Source: Polaribacter sp. L3A8 (GTDB taxonomy: Bacteria; Bacteroidota; Bacteroidia; Flavobacteriales; Flavobacteriaceae). From it: a stretch of DNA of 64,000 nt. The translations under genes and the position numbers were made by a program. Position 1 is the first letter of the stretch; each line of letters begins with the position of its first letter. The stretch spans positions 1,448,001-1,512,000 of the forward strand of contig NZ_CP047026.1 of assembly GCF_009796785.1 (NCBI RefSeq), in the 5' to 3' direction. Positions 1 to 8,685 of the stretch are shown here, in pieces. Below the pieces are notes generated by a model, which saw only the letters and a list, made by a program, of their open reading frames with translations, was not told the origin of the DNA and did not search any database.

Positions 1-87
1 TAATAGCTATTTTAAATTAAAGGTAAGTATTTTATTTAAAAAATTGAGGTTATCAAAATTATCTTTTTTTATATTACATTTACTTTC

Positions 88-684
88 ATGAATTTTCTAG
101 CACACTTATATTTATCACAAAACGACACCAATATTATGATTGGCAATTTTATTGCAGATCATATTAGAGGCAATAATTACGAAGGTTTTTCTAAAGAAAT
201 TCAGCAAGGTATTTTTTTACACAGAGAAATAGATACGTTTACAGACGCGCATGAAATTGTTAGAAAAAGCAAGCGTCGTTTACACGAAAGATACAGACAT
301 TATGATGGCGTAATTATCGATATTTTTTATGATTACTTCTTGGCTAAAAATTGGGCAGATTATTCAGAAATTCCTTTAGCTATTTATACAGATTCTATTA
401 ATAAATTGTTTAGTGGCATCTCTGATCAATTACCTGTAAAGTCTCAAAACTTCATTAAGTATATGATTGAATATAACATCTTATTCAATTATCAAAATAA
501 AGAAGGAATCGAAAAAGTTTTAAACGGAATGAACGCGAGAACAAAAGGAAAGTCTCAAATGAATTTAGCCATTGAAGATTTACGAATTCTAGAAACAGAA
601 CTACAAGAAGATTTTACCTTATTTTTTAAAGATTTAATAGCACACACAAATAAGAAATTTAAAGAACTAAAAAGCAGCATATGA
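88..684 (+). CDS. ACP phosphodiesterase family protein (AcpH-like, DUF479)
   Basis: The 198-residue protein has the size and pattern of the AcpH/DUF479 family, which in Escherichia coli removes the phosphopantetheine arm from acyl carrier protein. It opens MNFLAHLYLS, typical of the family. Asp24, His45, Asp49 and Asp53 (in HREIDTFTD) form the HD-type metal-binding pattern expected for the active site. There is no signal peptide, so it is cytosolic. Its stop overlaps the start of the next gene by four bases, so the two are probably co-transcribed, although their functions are not obviously linked. Many Bacteroidota annotate this family only as ACP phosphodiesterase; the exact substrate here is inferred. 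Confidence 0.85.
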   Translation: MNFLAHLYLSQNDTNIMIGNFIADHIRGNNYEGFSKEIQQGIFLHREIDTFTDAHEIVRKSKRRLHERYRHYDGVIIDIFYDYFLAKNWADYSEIPLAIYTDSINKLFSGISDQLPVKSQNFIKYMIEYNILFNYQNKEGIEKVLNGMNARTKGKSQMNLAIEDLRILETELQEDFTLFFKDLIAHTNKKFKELKSSI

Positions 685-2372
685 AAAAAGTAATTTTAGT
701 ATTCGCATTTTCTTTAGTATTGATTCACTGTAAAACAGTTACTAAAAAAGAAAAAATTACCGGTTTAATTGCCAATAAAGCAATGGTAGTTTCTGCCAGA
801 GAAGAAGCTTCTAAGATTGGTTTACTTATATTAGAAAAAGGTGGAAATGCTTTTGATGCGATGGCAGCTACAGAATTAGCTTTAGCAGTTGCCTACCCTT
901 ATGCAGGAAACCTCGGTGGCGGTGGTTTTATGGTATATCGTAAAAACAACGGAGAAATTGGTGCTTTAGATTATAGAGAAAAAGCGCCTTTGGCAGCATC
1001 TAAAGACATGTATTTAAATGATGATGGAAATGTAATTCCTAATAAAAGTACATTAGGCTCTATGGCAGTGGGAGTTCCAGGAACTATTGCAGGTGTTTTT
1101 GAAACACATCGAAAATTTGGAACATTACCAATACAAGATATTTTAAAACCAGTGATAGAATTGGCAAAACGTGGCGTAATTGTCACTAAAAAACAAGAAG
1201 CTAGAATTAAAGAATACCAACCTAAATTTAAAAAAGCCAATCAGTCTTTAATTCTTTTTGATAGTATCTGGAAAGAGAATGACATTATAAAATATCCTGC
1301 TTTAGCAGAAACCTTAGAAAGAATTTCTAAAAACGGTAGAGATGAGTTTTACAAAGGTGAAACGGCAGAACGTTTGGTAAAGTTCATGCAAGATAATGGA
1401 GGAATTATGACGCTTGAAGATTTGGCTAAATACGAAGCAAAATGGAGAACTCCAATTACCTTTAAATATGATGATTTAAAAGTAATTTCGATGTCGCCTC
1501 CTTCTAGTGGGGGAATTTGTTTGGCGCAAATTATGAACGGAATAGCCCCGTATGATATAGATACTTATGGTCATAATTCTGTAAAAGCAATTCAAATAAT
1601 TACAGAAGCAGAAAGACGTGCGTATGCAGATAGAAGTTTCTTTTTAGGTGATCCTGATTTTGTAAAGATTCCGTTAGAAACGTTAATTTCTAAAGATTAT
1701 ACGAAAGGAAGAATGGATGATTTTTCTTTTGATAAAGCAACAAAATCTGCAGATGTTGCACACGGAACTATAGAAATGGTAGAAAGTGACGAAACAACGC
1801 ATTATTCTATTGTAGATCAATTTGGAAATGCTGTTTCTGTAACCACAACATTAAATGGTGCTTATGGTTCTAAATTGTATTGTTCGGATTTAGGTTTCTT
1901 TCTAAATAATGAAATGGACGATTTTTCTAGCAAACCTGGTGTGCCAAATATGTTTGGATTAATTGGTGCTAAAGCAAATGAAATTGCACCAGAAAAAAGA
2001 ATGTTAAGTTCTATGACACCAACAATTGTAGAAAAAAATGGCAACCTTTGGATGGTGGTTGGCACTCCTGGTGGTTCTACCATTATTACCTCTGTTTTAC
2101 AAACCATTTTAAATGTACATGAGTTTAAAATGGGCATGCAAGAAGCAATAAATCAACCTCGTTTTCATCACCAGTGGTTACCTGATGCAATTATGATGGA
2201 ACCGCATCAATTTAGTAAAGAAAAAACAGATAAACTTAAAGAATTAGGTTACACTATTAACGAGATAGATGCTCTTGTAATTGGTAAAGTAGAAGGTATT
2301 TTAGTGTTACCAAACGGACAATTAGAAGGTGGTGCAGATTATAGAGGAGATGATAAAGCAGCCGGATTTTAG
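681..2372 (+). CDS. ggt: gamma-glutamyltransferase (glutathione hydrolase)
   Basis: This 563-residue protein is a full-length gamma-glutamyltransferase, an N-terminal nucleophile hydrolase made as one chain that cleaves itself into two subunits. The motif TTHYSIVD begins at Thr372, which should become the first residue and nucleophile of the small subunit. The Gly-rich block NLGGGGFMVYR and the later SSMTPTIV and GTPGGS segments are also family hallmarks. The N-terminus is a short lipoprotein-like signal with Cys17 (VLIHCKT), so the enzyme is likely tethered in the periplasm, where it would break down glutathione or other gamma-glutamyl compounds. It overlaps the preceding gene by four bases. 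Confidence 0.95.
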   Translation: MKKVILVFAFSLVLIHCKTVTKKEKITGLIANKAMVVSAREEASKIGLLILEKGGNAFDAMAATELALAVAYPYAGNLGGGGFMVYRKNNGEIGALDYREKAPLAASKDMYLNDDGNVIPNKSTLGSMAVGVPGTIAGVFETHRKFGTLPIQDILKPVIELAKRGVIVTKKQEARIKEYQPKFKKANQSLILFDSIWKENDIIKYPALAETLERISKNGRDEFYKGETAERLVKFMQDNGGIMTLEDLAKYEAKWRTPITFKYDDLKVISMSPPSSGGICLAQIMNGIAPYDIDTYGHNSVKAIQIITEAERRAYADRSFFLGDPDFVKIPLETLISKDYTKGRMDDFSFDKATKSADVAHGTIEMVESDETTHYSIVDQFGNAVSVTTTLNGAYGSKLYCSDLGFFLNNEMDDFSSKPGVPNMFGLIGAKANEIAPEKRMLSSMTPTIVEKNGNLWMVVGTPGGSTIITSVLQTILNVHEFKMGMQEAINQPRFHHQWLPDAIMMEPHQFSKEKTDKLKELGYTINEIDALVIGKVEGILVLPNGQLEGGADYRGDDKAAGF

Positions 2373-2462
2373 TTAGTAGTTAGCAAAAGCTAAAAAAATC
2401 TAACGAATATCTTTTCGAAATGAGCTTTTTTTAAACGATTGAGAAATCTCAACTTTGTAACC

Positions 2463-2489
2463 TTGAAACCCAAATACTTTGTAACTTTG
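2463..2489 (+). promoter_or_regulatory. possible promoter of the VOC gene
   Basis: TTG at 2463-2465 and TAACTTTG at 2482-2489 resemble the Bacteroidota -33 and -7 elements, with a 16-base spacer that is shorter than the usual 19. The surrounding bases repeat 'ctttgtaac' several times, so the match may partly reflect low-complexity sequence. Confidence 0.3.
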
Positions 2490-2520
2490 TAATTCTTAAA
2501 CCAAAAAACTTACTAAAAAA

Positions 2521-2943
2521 ATGAAAGCACAACCATTTCACTTAGCAATTCCCGTACAGAACTTAGAAAAATTAAGAACTTTTTATAGAGAAATTTTAAA
2601 CTGTGAAGAAGGTAGAAGTACAGACCAATGGGTAGATTTTAATTTTTTCGGACATCAATTAGTTATTCATAAAAAAGAAAATTACCAACCAACAAAATCA
2701 ATTACAAACCCTGTTGATGGTCATGATGTGCCTGTTCCGCATTTTGGAGTTGTATTAACTTGGGAAGATTGGCATGCCCTAGCAGATAGATTAAAAACCT
2801 TAAATACAAAATTTGAGATTGCGCCTTGTATTCGTTTTAAAGGAAAAGTTGGCGAACAAGCAACCATGTTTTTTAAAGACCCAGAAAATAATGCTTTAGA
2901 GTTTAAAGCTTTTCAAGATATAAATCAATTGTTTGCTAAATAA
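2521..2943 (+). CDS. VOC family (glyoxalase/bleomycin-resistance-like) protein
   Basis: The 140-residue protein begins [19 protein letters not shown], the classic opening of a vicinal-oxygen-chelate fold domain, and ends with the second-module signature [18 protein letters not shown] proteins are small metal-dependent isomerases, dioxygenases or binding proteins, and the sequence alone does not identify the substrate. It is cytosolic and a single-domain protein. It stands alone, with its own possible promoter upstream and a hairpin terminator directly after it. Homologues in this phylum are usually annotated only as glyoxalase-like proteins. Confidence 0.85.
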   Translation: MKAQPFHLAIPVQNLEKLRTFYREILNCEEGRSTDQWVDFNFFGHQLVIHKKENYQPTKSITNPVDGHDVPVPHFGVVLTWEDWHALADRLKTLNTKFEIAPCIRFKGKVGEQATMFFKDPENNALEFKAFQDINQLFAK

Positions 2944-2978
2944 AGCAATTAATAGAAACTCATAATTGCATAAAAATT

Positions 2979-3022
2979 AAAAATCCCAACTACGTTTTGA
3001 ATAATATGTAGTTGGAATTTTT
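2979..3022 (+). terminator. hairpin terminator after the VOC gene
   Basis: Arms 2979-2993 and 3008-3022 pair over 15 positions with one mismatch (core CCAACTAC / GTAGTTGG). Flanking A and T runs allow function on either strand. Confidence 0.7.
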
Positions 3023-3032
3023 ATTTATAAAA

Positions 3033-3093
3033 AAGTAGCTATAAAATAGTATGAAAGTTTAAGTACTTACTTTTTCTATTAATACAGCTACTT
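3033..3093 (-). terminator. probable terminator of the flavodoxin gene
   Basis: AAGTAGCT at 3033-3040 and AGCTACTT at 3086-3093 bracket a long imperfect stem. Read on the minus strand, the stem is followed by a T run, and it lies just past the flavodoxin stop. The long interior makes it less certain than a compact hairpin. Confidence 0.45.
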
Positions 3094-3115
3094 AAACAAA
3101 ACAACACATTTAATT

Positions 3116-3646
3116 TTAAGCTTCTTTAAATTCATTTTTGATTTGTTTTATCCAGGTTTTTAAACGATCATCAGTTAATTGAGATTCATTATCATGATCT
3201 AATGCTAAACCATAGAACAGATCTTCGTTGTCTTCAATAATGGCAACAGATTCTGTATAACGATAACCTTCTGTAGGCCAATAACCAACTACTTTACCTC
3301 CATTTTCTATAATTACTTTAGCAAGTATTCCGATACCATCTACAAAATACTCTGCATAACCAATTTGATCTCCCAAACCATAAATAGCGACTGTTTTACC
3401 TGTAAAATTAATTGTTTTAAAATCATCAAAAAAATCTTCCCAATCGCTCTGTAAATCTCCATCATACCAAGTTGATAAACCTATTATGATAGTTCTATAT
3501 TTATTAAAATCACAAATAGAAACATCCCCAATTTCAGATAACTCTAAATTTCCATCTACCCAATATTCTTCAAAATATTTCGTGATTTCATCTGTTACAC
3601 CGGTATCAGAACCATAAAACAACCCTATTTTTTCTAATTCTCCCAC
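3116..3646 (-). CDS. fldA: flavodoxin (long-chain)
   Basis: This 176-residue protein is a long-chain flavodoxin, a small FMN-bound electron carrier that replaces ferredoxin when iron is scarce. The phosphate loop is SDTGVT at residues 13-18. Trp60 in GLSTWYDGDLQSDW and the GLGDQIGYAEYF block provide the flavin-stacking region, and the acidic C-terminal half fits the long-chain class. The reading frame begins with GTG; no ATG lies nearby upstream, and the GTG sits 22 bases after the TATTTTTG promoter element in the adjacent palindrome. Control by an iron-responsive repressor is likely from the palindrome and from what is known of flavodoxins, but is inferred. Confidence 0.93.
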   Translation of the reverse strand: MGELEKIGLFYGSDTGVTDEITKYFEEYWVDGNLELSEIGDVSICDFNKYRTIIIGLSTWYDGDLQSDWEDFFDDFKTINFTGKTVAIYGLGDQIGYAEYFVDGIGILAKVIIENGGKVVGYWPTEGYRYTESVAIIEDNEDLFYGLALDHDNESQLTDDRLKTWIKQIKNEFKEA

Positions 3647-3668
3647 TTTTATCTATTTATTTACAATG

Positions 3669-3719
3669 CAAAAATACACTTATTTTTATTTATTCTAAAT
3701 AAAAATAAGTGTATTTTTG
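3669..3719. promoter_or_regulatory. perfect palindrome with divergent promoters (candidate operator)
   Basis: Bases 3669-3692 are the exact reverse complement of 3696-3719, with only TTC between them, giving a 24-base-arm perfect inverted repeat. Each outer end reads TATTTTTG outward, matching the Bacteroidota -7 consensus TAnnTTTG: 3712-3719 for the plus-strand gene and 3669-3676 for flavodoxin. The central TATTTA-ttc-TAAATA core looks like a dimer-binding site. A regulator bound here would cover both promoters. A Fur-type or other metal regulator is a guess based on flavodoxin being the target. Confidence 0.75.
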
Positions 3720-3731
3720 ACAAAAAATCAA

Positions 3732-4067
3732 ATGTTTTATTTGCAAACCATTTATCATAACAATATTGGTACTACATATTTTTTAAAAGATAACTTAGAC
3801 TCCGATCTAAATATGAATAAAATTCAAATAATAATTGGTGATATAGCTTTAATATTAGAAAATAATGAGCTTTTTTCTTTTTTGGAAGTCATAGAATCGG
3901 TGAAAATGGATTGTAAATGTGATGCTTGTAATGAACTCAAACAAATAACCTGCAATACAAGTTATACCAAACTAATTTTAAAATCAACAAGAAAAAATAT
4001 AAATGAGTTAGAAGATCTTGTAAAAGGCACTATTTTTGAAATTCAATTAAACTCTTTAATTAATTAA
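3732..4067 (+). CDS. small Cys-rich protein (DUF6686-like)
   Basis: This 111-residue cytosolic protein is transcribed away from flavodoxin. A short segment around residues 61-74 carries Cys61, Cys63, Cys66 and Cys74 (CKCDAC...C), a plausible metal or iron-sulfur site, although Cys spacing alone proves nothing. Its general layout (YxNxxG opening, a hydrophobic strand followed by an ELFSFLEVI helix) resembles the uncharacterised Bacteroidota family DUF6686; I place it there with moderate confidence. I chose ATG 3732; an in-frame TTG at 3717 lies inside the promoter palindrome and is unlikely to be the start. The shared operator suggests joint regulation with flavodoxin. Confidence 0.7.
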   Translation: MFYLQTIYHNNIGTTYFLKDNLDSDLNMNKIQIIIGDIALILENNELFSFLEVIESVKMDCKCDACNELKQITCNTSYTKLILKSTRKNINELEDLVKGTIFEIQLNSLIN

Positions 4068-4076
4068 AATAAAAAA

Positions 4077-4967
4077 ATGCAATTATCAGAAACTCATATT
4101 GTTGAAAAGCTAGAAAAACCAATTCGTTTTCAAGAATATGCTGTTGGAATTTTTAAAACAATTCCTACAAAATCTGGTATTAAAAAAGCCATTAAAAAAG
4201 GACTTGTTTTTATTGATGATAATCTAGCTACAACCTCTAAATATATTTCTGGTGATGAAAAAATAACACTTTTCGAATCTGAAAACTCATCTACTTTTGA
4301 AAGATTAAAACTAGCTATTGAAGTTTTATTTGAAGACGATTACTTGGCAATAATATACAAACCTGCAGGCATTTTAGTCAGCGGAAACAAATTTGTAACC
4401 ATTGCAAACGGTTTATCTCAGAATCTAAAAAAAAGTACTTTAGCTGATGCTGTAAAACCGCAACCAATTCACCGTTTAGATTATCCCACAAGTGGACTTT
4501 TATTAGCAGGAAAAACAAGTGCTGCAATTACAGAATTAGGCAAATTATTTAAAGATAAAGAAATTCAGAAAACGTATTACGCCGTTACTATAGGTAAAAT
4601 GAATCCTGTTGGGTGTATAAACTTTCCTGTTGATGAAAAAAAATCTCATACCGATTTTGAAGTTTTAGAGTCTGTTGTTTCAGAACGTTTTGAGTTTTTA
4701 AACTTGGTAAAACTTTTACCAAAAACCGGAAGAAAACATCAATTAAGAAAACATTTATTTGCCATTGGAAATCCTATTTTAGGTGACAAAGAATACTTTT
4801 TAGAGAATAAAATTTTAAACGGAAAAGGCTTGTTTTTACATGCCGCTACTTTAGACTTTATACATCCGTTTACGAAAGAGAAAATTTTGGTTACAAAAGA
4901 ATTGCCAAAGAAGTTTATAAAGATTTTTCCAAATTCACAACCTCCTATACAAGGTTTATCAACTTAA
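4077..4967 (+). CDS. RluA-family pseudouridine synthase
   Basis: The 296-residue protein has an N-terminal S4-like RNA-binding segment (residues about 15-65) and a RluA-type catalytic domain. The signature HRLDYPTSG starts at His132, with Asp135 the catalytic aspartate that attacks uridine in RNA. TGRKHQLRKHL and GDKEYF are the later conserved motifs. It converts specific uridines in rRNA or tRNA to pseudouridine, but which site cannot be read from the sequence. It follows the small Cys-rich gene by nine bases, so the two may be co-transcribed. Confidence 0.9.
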   Translation: MQLSETHIVEKLEKPIRFQEYAVGIFKTIPTKSGIKKAIKKGLVFIDDNLATTSKYISGDEKITLFESENSSTFERLKLAIEVLFEDDYLAIIYKPAGILVSGNKFVTIANGLSQNLKKSTLADAVKPQPIHRLDYPTSGLLLAGKTSAAITELGKLFKDKEIQKTYYAVTIGKMNPVGCINFPVDEKKSHTDFEVLESVVSERFEFLNLVKLLPKTGRKHQLRKHLFAIGNPILGDKEYFLENKILNGKGLFLHAATLDFIHPFTKEKILVTKELPKKFIKIFPNSQPPIQGLST

Positions 4968-5055
4968 AACAAATTGATAGATTATTATGAAGCCAACAAA
5001 TAGTTTCTTCTTTTAAAAAATATTAATTTAGCTTCTGATTTTTTAATTTATAAAA

Positions 5056-5853
5056 ATGAAGAAGCTATTTAAATTTATTGGAATTATCTTATTGCTTTTA
5101 ATTGTTGCTGGTGGACTCTATTATTTTATAAATAATGAACCTATACCTAAAGGAAAACAAGGTAAAGAAGCAGACGCATTGGCTACTAAAATGTTACATG
5201 CATTAAATATAGATGATTATAAAAACACAGAAGTTTTAAAATGGAACTTTAGAGGAGAACACTCTTATAGATGGTACAAACAAGAAAATATTGTACATAT
5301 TTCTTGGGCAAATTATAAAGTAACACTACACACAACGGATCCTAAAAAATCTGAAGTATATGTTGATGGAGAGCTTTCTGAAAATACAGAATTAGTAAAA
5401 CAAGCACAAGACTTTTTTAATAACGATTCTTTTTGGCTAATTGCTCCTTACAAAGTTTTTGACTCTGGTACAGAAAGACGAATTGTAAAACATGAAGGTA
5501 AAGATGCATTGTTAATTACCTACACTTCTGGCGGTTCTACTCCTGGAGATTCTTACTTATGGATTTTAGACGACAACTACTTACCTACTTCTTTTAAAAT
5601 GTGGACAAGCATTATTCCTATTGGTGGCGTTGCTGCCACTTGGTCTGATTTAAAAAACACAGCATCCGGAATTAAATTACCTACAAAACACACGTTATCA
5701 CTTTTTGGAATGGAAATAAACATGGGGGATGTAAAAGCTTATAATGAAAAAGCAGACGAGTTAGCTGATAAAATTTTAAAGGCGATAAAACATAAATCGT
5801 ATAAAAAGACTAGATACTTAGAATGGAGTTTTGCTGGTAAAAAGATCTTTTAA
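5056..5853 (+). CDS. membrane-anchored duplicated protein, first half (frameshifted gene)
   Basis: This 265-residue product has one N-terminal membrane helix (about residues 5-25) and one complete copy of a roughly 200-residue extracytoplasmic unit containing FNNDSFWLIAPYKVF and GGSTPGDSYLWILDDNY. It then enters a second copy of the same unit (ADELADKIL...LEWSFAGK) and stops. The second copy continues in the next frame, so the original gene encoded two tandem units. The break is at the A run 5839-5843, where dropping one A makes the two copies align without a gap. The function is unknown; I do not recognise the family with certainty. The frameshift could be real, phase-variable or a sequencing error. 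Confidence 0.6.
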   Translation: MKKLFKFIGIILLLLIVAGGLYYFINNEPIPKGKQGKEADALATKMLHALNIDDYKNTEVLKWNFRGEHSYRWYKQENIVHISWANYKVTLHTTDPKKSEVYVDGELSENTELVKQAQDFFNNDSFWLIAPYKVFDSGTERRIVKHEGKDALLITYTSGGSTPGDSYLWILDDNYLPTSFKMWTSIIPIGGVAATWSDLKNTASGIKLPTKHTLSLFGMEINMGDVKAYNEKADELADKILKAIKHKSYKKTRYLEWSFAGKKIF

Positions 5854-6334
5854 ATGGGACAAAGAAAGAAATGTTGCAGACGTTACTTGGGACTCAATTC
5901 GTGTAAATTTAGATACTAGAAACACCCAAAAAAGCACGGTTTATTTCAATAATATAAAACAAGAAGTTACAGATACTACTATTGTAAAAAAAGCTTGGAA
6001 CATTTTTAACAACGATTCTTTTTGGTTGGTTGCTCCGCATAAATTATTCGAAAACGGAATTATAAGAAGCATACAGCAAGTAGATGATAAAGATGCGTTA
6101 TTAGTAAAATACACCACTGGCGGTTCTACTCCTGGTGATTCTTATTTGTGGCTTTTAGACTCTAATTATGTACCTAAAAGTTATAAAATGTTTGTACCAA
6201 GCATGAAAATGGATGGAGTTTCTGCTACTTGGCAAGATTGGATAACTACAAAAAGTGGTACTTTGTTACCAACAAATCATACTTTTGATAATGGTCGAAT
6301 TTTAAGTATGGGAACTGTAAAAGGATATAATTAA
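5831..6334 (+). CDS. duplicated protein, second half (continuation after frameshift)
   Basis: This frame carries the rest of the second repeat unit, with FNNDSFWLVAPHKLF and GGSTPGDSYLWLLDSNY closely matching the first copy. The only start in this frame is a TTG at 5831, and the product would lack a signal or membrane helix, so it is probably not an independent gene. It overlaps the first half by 23 bases and ends one base inside the next gene, suggesting that the ancestral fused gene and the AI-2E-type permease formed an operon. Confidence 0.55.
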   Translation: MLVKRSFKWDKERNVADVTWDSIRVNLDTRNTQKSTVYFNNIKQEVTDTTIVKKAWNIFNNDSFWLVAPHKLFENGIIRSIQQVDDKDALLVKYTTGGSTPGDSYLWLLDSNYVPKSYKMFVPSMKMDGVSATWQDWITTKSGTLLPTNHTFDNGRILSMGTVKGYN

Positions 6335-7416
6335 TGAAATCGAAAACAATTGCAAACGGAATTTTAAGAGCGGTAGCTATTCTGGTAGGTATTTTACTTT
6401 TGGGCTACTTCTTATACGCAATACAATCTGTAATTGTTTATATTATTATTGCAGGGGTATTCTCTTTAATTGCAAGACCACTAATTCAATTTTTAAGAAG
6501 AAAATTAAAATTCCCCAATACACTTGCAGTAATTACAACAATGTCATTAATGCTAGGGCTTTTAGCGGGGTTAATAGGAATGTTTATTCCTTTAATTGCA
6601 GAACAAGGAGAAAGTTTATCACTTTTAAATATAGACAAGTTACAAGCTAATATTCAAGAAATTTTTAACCAAATAATCACTTATTTTTCATCTAGAGGTA
6701 TTAATGTTTTAAAGGAATTAGAAAGTATAGATATTGCTTCTCATTTTAAAGAAATTCCTAATTTTTTAAATGCAATTTTAGGAGCGGTAGGAACCTTAAG
6801 TGTAGGCTTATTCTCTGTATTATTTATCTCTTTCTTTTTTATGAAAGACAACCAGTTATTAGCTAAAGGAGTAATAACTATAATACCAAAAGGAAATGAA
6901 GGACGGTTTTCTAAATCATTAGAAACCATCAATGATTTGTTATCAAGATATTTTATCGGATTGATATTACAAATTATGATTCTCTTTATTATTTATACCA
7001 TTGTTTTATTAATTTTCGGAATTTCAAATGCCATCGTTATTGCTTTTTTATGTGCCCTATTAAACTTAATACCATACATAGGTCCATTAATTGCAGCCGT
7101 TATTATGTTTATTTTATCGATGACAAGTAATATTGGATTAGATTTTCAAACAGAAATTTTACCAACGTCACTTTACGTGATGATTGGATATTTAATTGCG
7201 CAATTGATAGATAACTTTTTTAGTCAACCCATTATATTTTCTAAAACAACAAAATCGCATCCTTTAGAAATTTTCTTAATCATTATTATTGGTGGTTTAC
7301 TATTTGGAATTATAGGTATGATAACCGCAGTACCAATGTACACTGCATTAAAAGTAATTTTGAAAGAATTTTTAGCCGAAAACAAAATCGTAAAGTCACT
7401 AACTAAAGACCTATAA
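6334..7416 (+). CDS. AI-2E family transporter (TqsA/PerM-type permease)
   Basis: The 360-residue protein is an integral membrane protein with about seven or eight hydrophobic segments: two near the N-terminus, one near residues 65-90, one near 150-170 and a cluster from 205 to the end. The long soluble loop after the third segment and the NLIPYIGPLIAA motif are characteristic of the AI-2E/PerM family. Some members export the quorum signal autoinducer 2 and others act in sodium/proton exchange, so the substrate here is unknown. It starts on the last base of the preceding stop, implying translational coupling with the duplicated protein. Confidence 0.88.
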   Translation: MKSKTIANGILRAVAILVGILLLGYFLYAIQSVIVYIIIAGVFSLIARPLIQFLRRKLKFPNTLAVITTMSLMLGLLAGLIGMFIPLIAEQGESLSLLNIDKLQANIQEIFNQIITYFSSRGINVLKELESIDIASHFKEIPNFLNAILGAVGTLSVGLFSVLFISFFFMKDNQLLAKGVITIIPKGNEGRFSKSLETINDLLSRYFIGLILQIMILFIIYTIVLLIFGISNAIVIAFLCALLNLIPYIGPLIAAVIMFILSMTSNIGLDFQTEILPTSLYVMIGYLIAQLIDNFFSQPIIFSKTTKSHPLEIFLIIIIGGLLFGIIGMITAVPMYTALKVILKEFLAENKIVKSLTKDL

Positions 7417-7422
7417 TTTCTT

Positions 7423-8604
7423 TTGAATTTAGCCATTTTAAGACCAGAAGTACAACAATTTATTACAAATCATTTAAAATCAGACATTACAAAACTAATT
7501 TTAAAAGGAAGTCCTTTTGATGACATTACGGTACAAGAATTAGCGAATCAAATTGTAGCAAAACAAAAATCAGAACATAAACTTTCTTCTTGGTTTAATA
7601 CCAAAAACATTTATTATCCAGAGAAAATAAGCATTGAGCAAACCTCATCTGAAATTACAGCAAACTATAAAGCTACTTTAGTAAAAGGGACTTCTATTAT
7701 TGATATTACAGGTGGTTTTGGTGTAGATTGTTTTTATTTTTCTAACCATTTTAAAAAGGTTATACATTGTGAAATTAACCATCAGTTATCAACAATTGTA
7801 AAGCATAATTATCAACAATTAAAAAAAGAAAATATCACTACTTTTTCTGGTGATGGAATCGGGTTCATAAAAAACTCGAAAGATAATTTCGATTGTATTT
7901 ACATCGACCCATCCAGAAGAAATGATTTAAAAGGGAAAGTGTTTTTATTAAATGATTGTTTGCCAAACGTACCCGAAAACATTGATTTTTTATTTTCTAA
8001 AACCAATCAAATTCTAATAAAAAACTCACCTATTTTAGATATTACAAGCACCATAAATGAGTTAAAATTTGTAAAAGAAATTCATATTGTTGCCTTAAAT
8101 AATGAAGTAAAGGAGTTATTATTTTTATTAGAAAAAGGATCTAAAAATCCGATCAAAATTAAAACCATAAATATTGGTAAAAAGGATGTTCAAACTTTTA
8201 ATTTTAAGTACAAAGAAGAAGTAACATCGGTATACTCAGAACCACTTACCTATTTGTACGAACCTAATGCGGCGATTTTAAAATCTGGTGGTTTTCATGA
8301 AATTTCAGAGCAATTAAATCTTTTTAAACTTCATCAACATTCACACTTATACACCTCTCACGAAATCATCGATTTCCCTGGAAGAGTTTTTAAAATTGAA
8401 CAAATTTTAAATTATGATAAGAAAAAAATTAAAAAGTTAATTACTGATAATAAAGCGAATATTACCACAAGAAATTTCCCTAAAACGGTTGCTCAAATAA
8501 GAAAGGAAACCAATTTAAAAGATGGTGGAAATAAGTATTTATTTTTTACCACAGATGTACAAAATAAGCTCATTTGTATTTCATGTTCTAAAAGTCAAGT
8601 TTAA
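7423..8604 (+). CDS. class I SAM methyltransferase with THUMP-like domain (PG_1098 type)
   Basis: This 393-residue cytosolic protein has a methyltransferase core with motif I DITGGFGVD (about residues 94-102) and a catalytic-type YIDPSRR motif, followed by a C-terminal domain resembling the THUMP-like/PG_1098 region common in Bacteroidota. Such proteins probably methylate a nucleic acid, but the target is not known. The frame begins with TTG six bases after the permease gene; there is no in-frame ATG before the catalytic core, so a TTG start is well supported. Confidence 0.82.
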   Translation: MNLAILRPEVQQFITNHLKSDITKLILKGSPFDDITVQELANQIVAKQKSEHKLSSWFNTKNIYYPEKISIEQTSSEITANYKATLVKGTSIIDITGGFGVDCFYFSNHFKKVIHCEINHQLSTIVKHNYQQLKKENITTFSGDGIGFIKNSKDNFDCIYIDPSRRNDLKGKVFLLNDCLPNVPENIDFLFSKTNQILIKNSPILDITSTINELKFVKEIHIVALNNEVKELLFLLEKGSKNPIKIKTINIGKKDVQTFNFKYKEEVTSVYSEPLTYLYEPNAAILKSGGFHEISEQLNLFKLHQHSHLYTSHEIIDFPGRVFKIEQILNYDKKKIKKLITDNKANITTRNFPKTVAQIRKETNLKDGGNKYLFFTTDVQNKLICISCSKSQV

Positions 8605-8654
8605 GTAAAGTAAGTTAATAAGAGACTAGTAACTCTAAACGACTACATTTTTAT

Positions 8655-8662
8655 TAAATTTG
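8655..8662 (+). promoter_or_regulatory. -7 element of the fdhD operon
   Basis: TAAATTTG fits the Bacteroidota -7 consensus TAnnTTTG and lies 23 bases before the fdhD start. No clear TTG is seen at the expected upstream distance. Confidence 0.4.
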
Positions 8663-8685
8663 CTGTAAAAGCTCAACTTATATAC

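Noticed and set aside
971-1240. Minus-strand open frame inside the gamma-glutamyltransferase gene
   Set aside because: It is a shadow of the real plus-strand gene, with no family match and no promoter.
2440-2500. Repeated 'ctttgtaac' units as a possible repeat array
   Set aside because: The units are short, irregular and few, with no spacers; this is typical low-complexity upstream sequence, not a CRISPR.
3717-3731. TTG start at 3717 for the Cys-rich small protein
   Set aside because: It overlaps the promoter palindrome and the -7 element; ATG 3732 is the better start.
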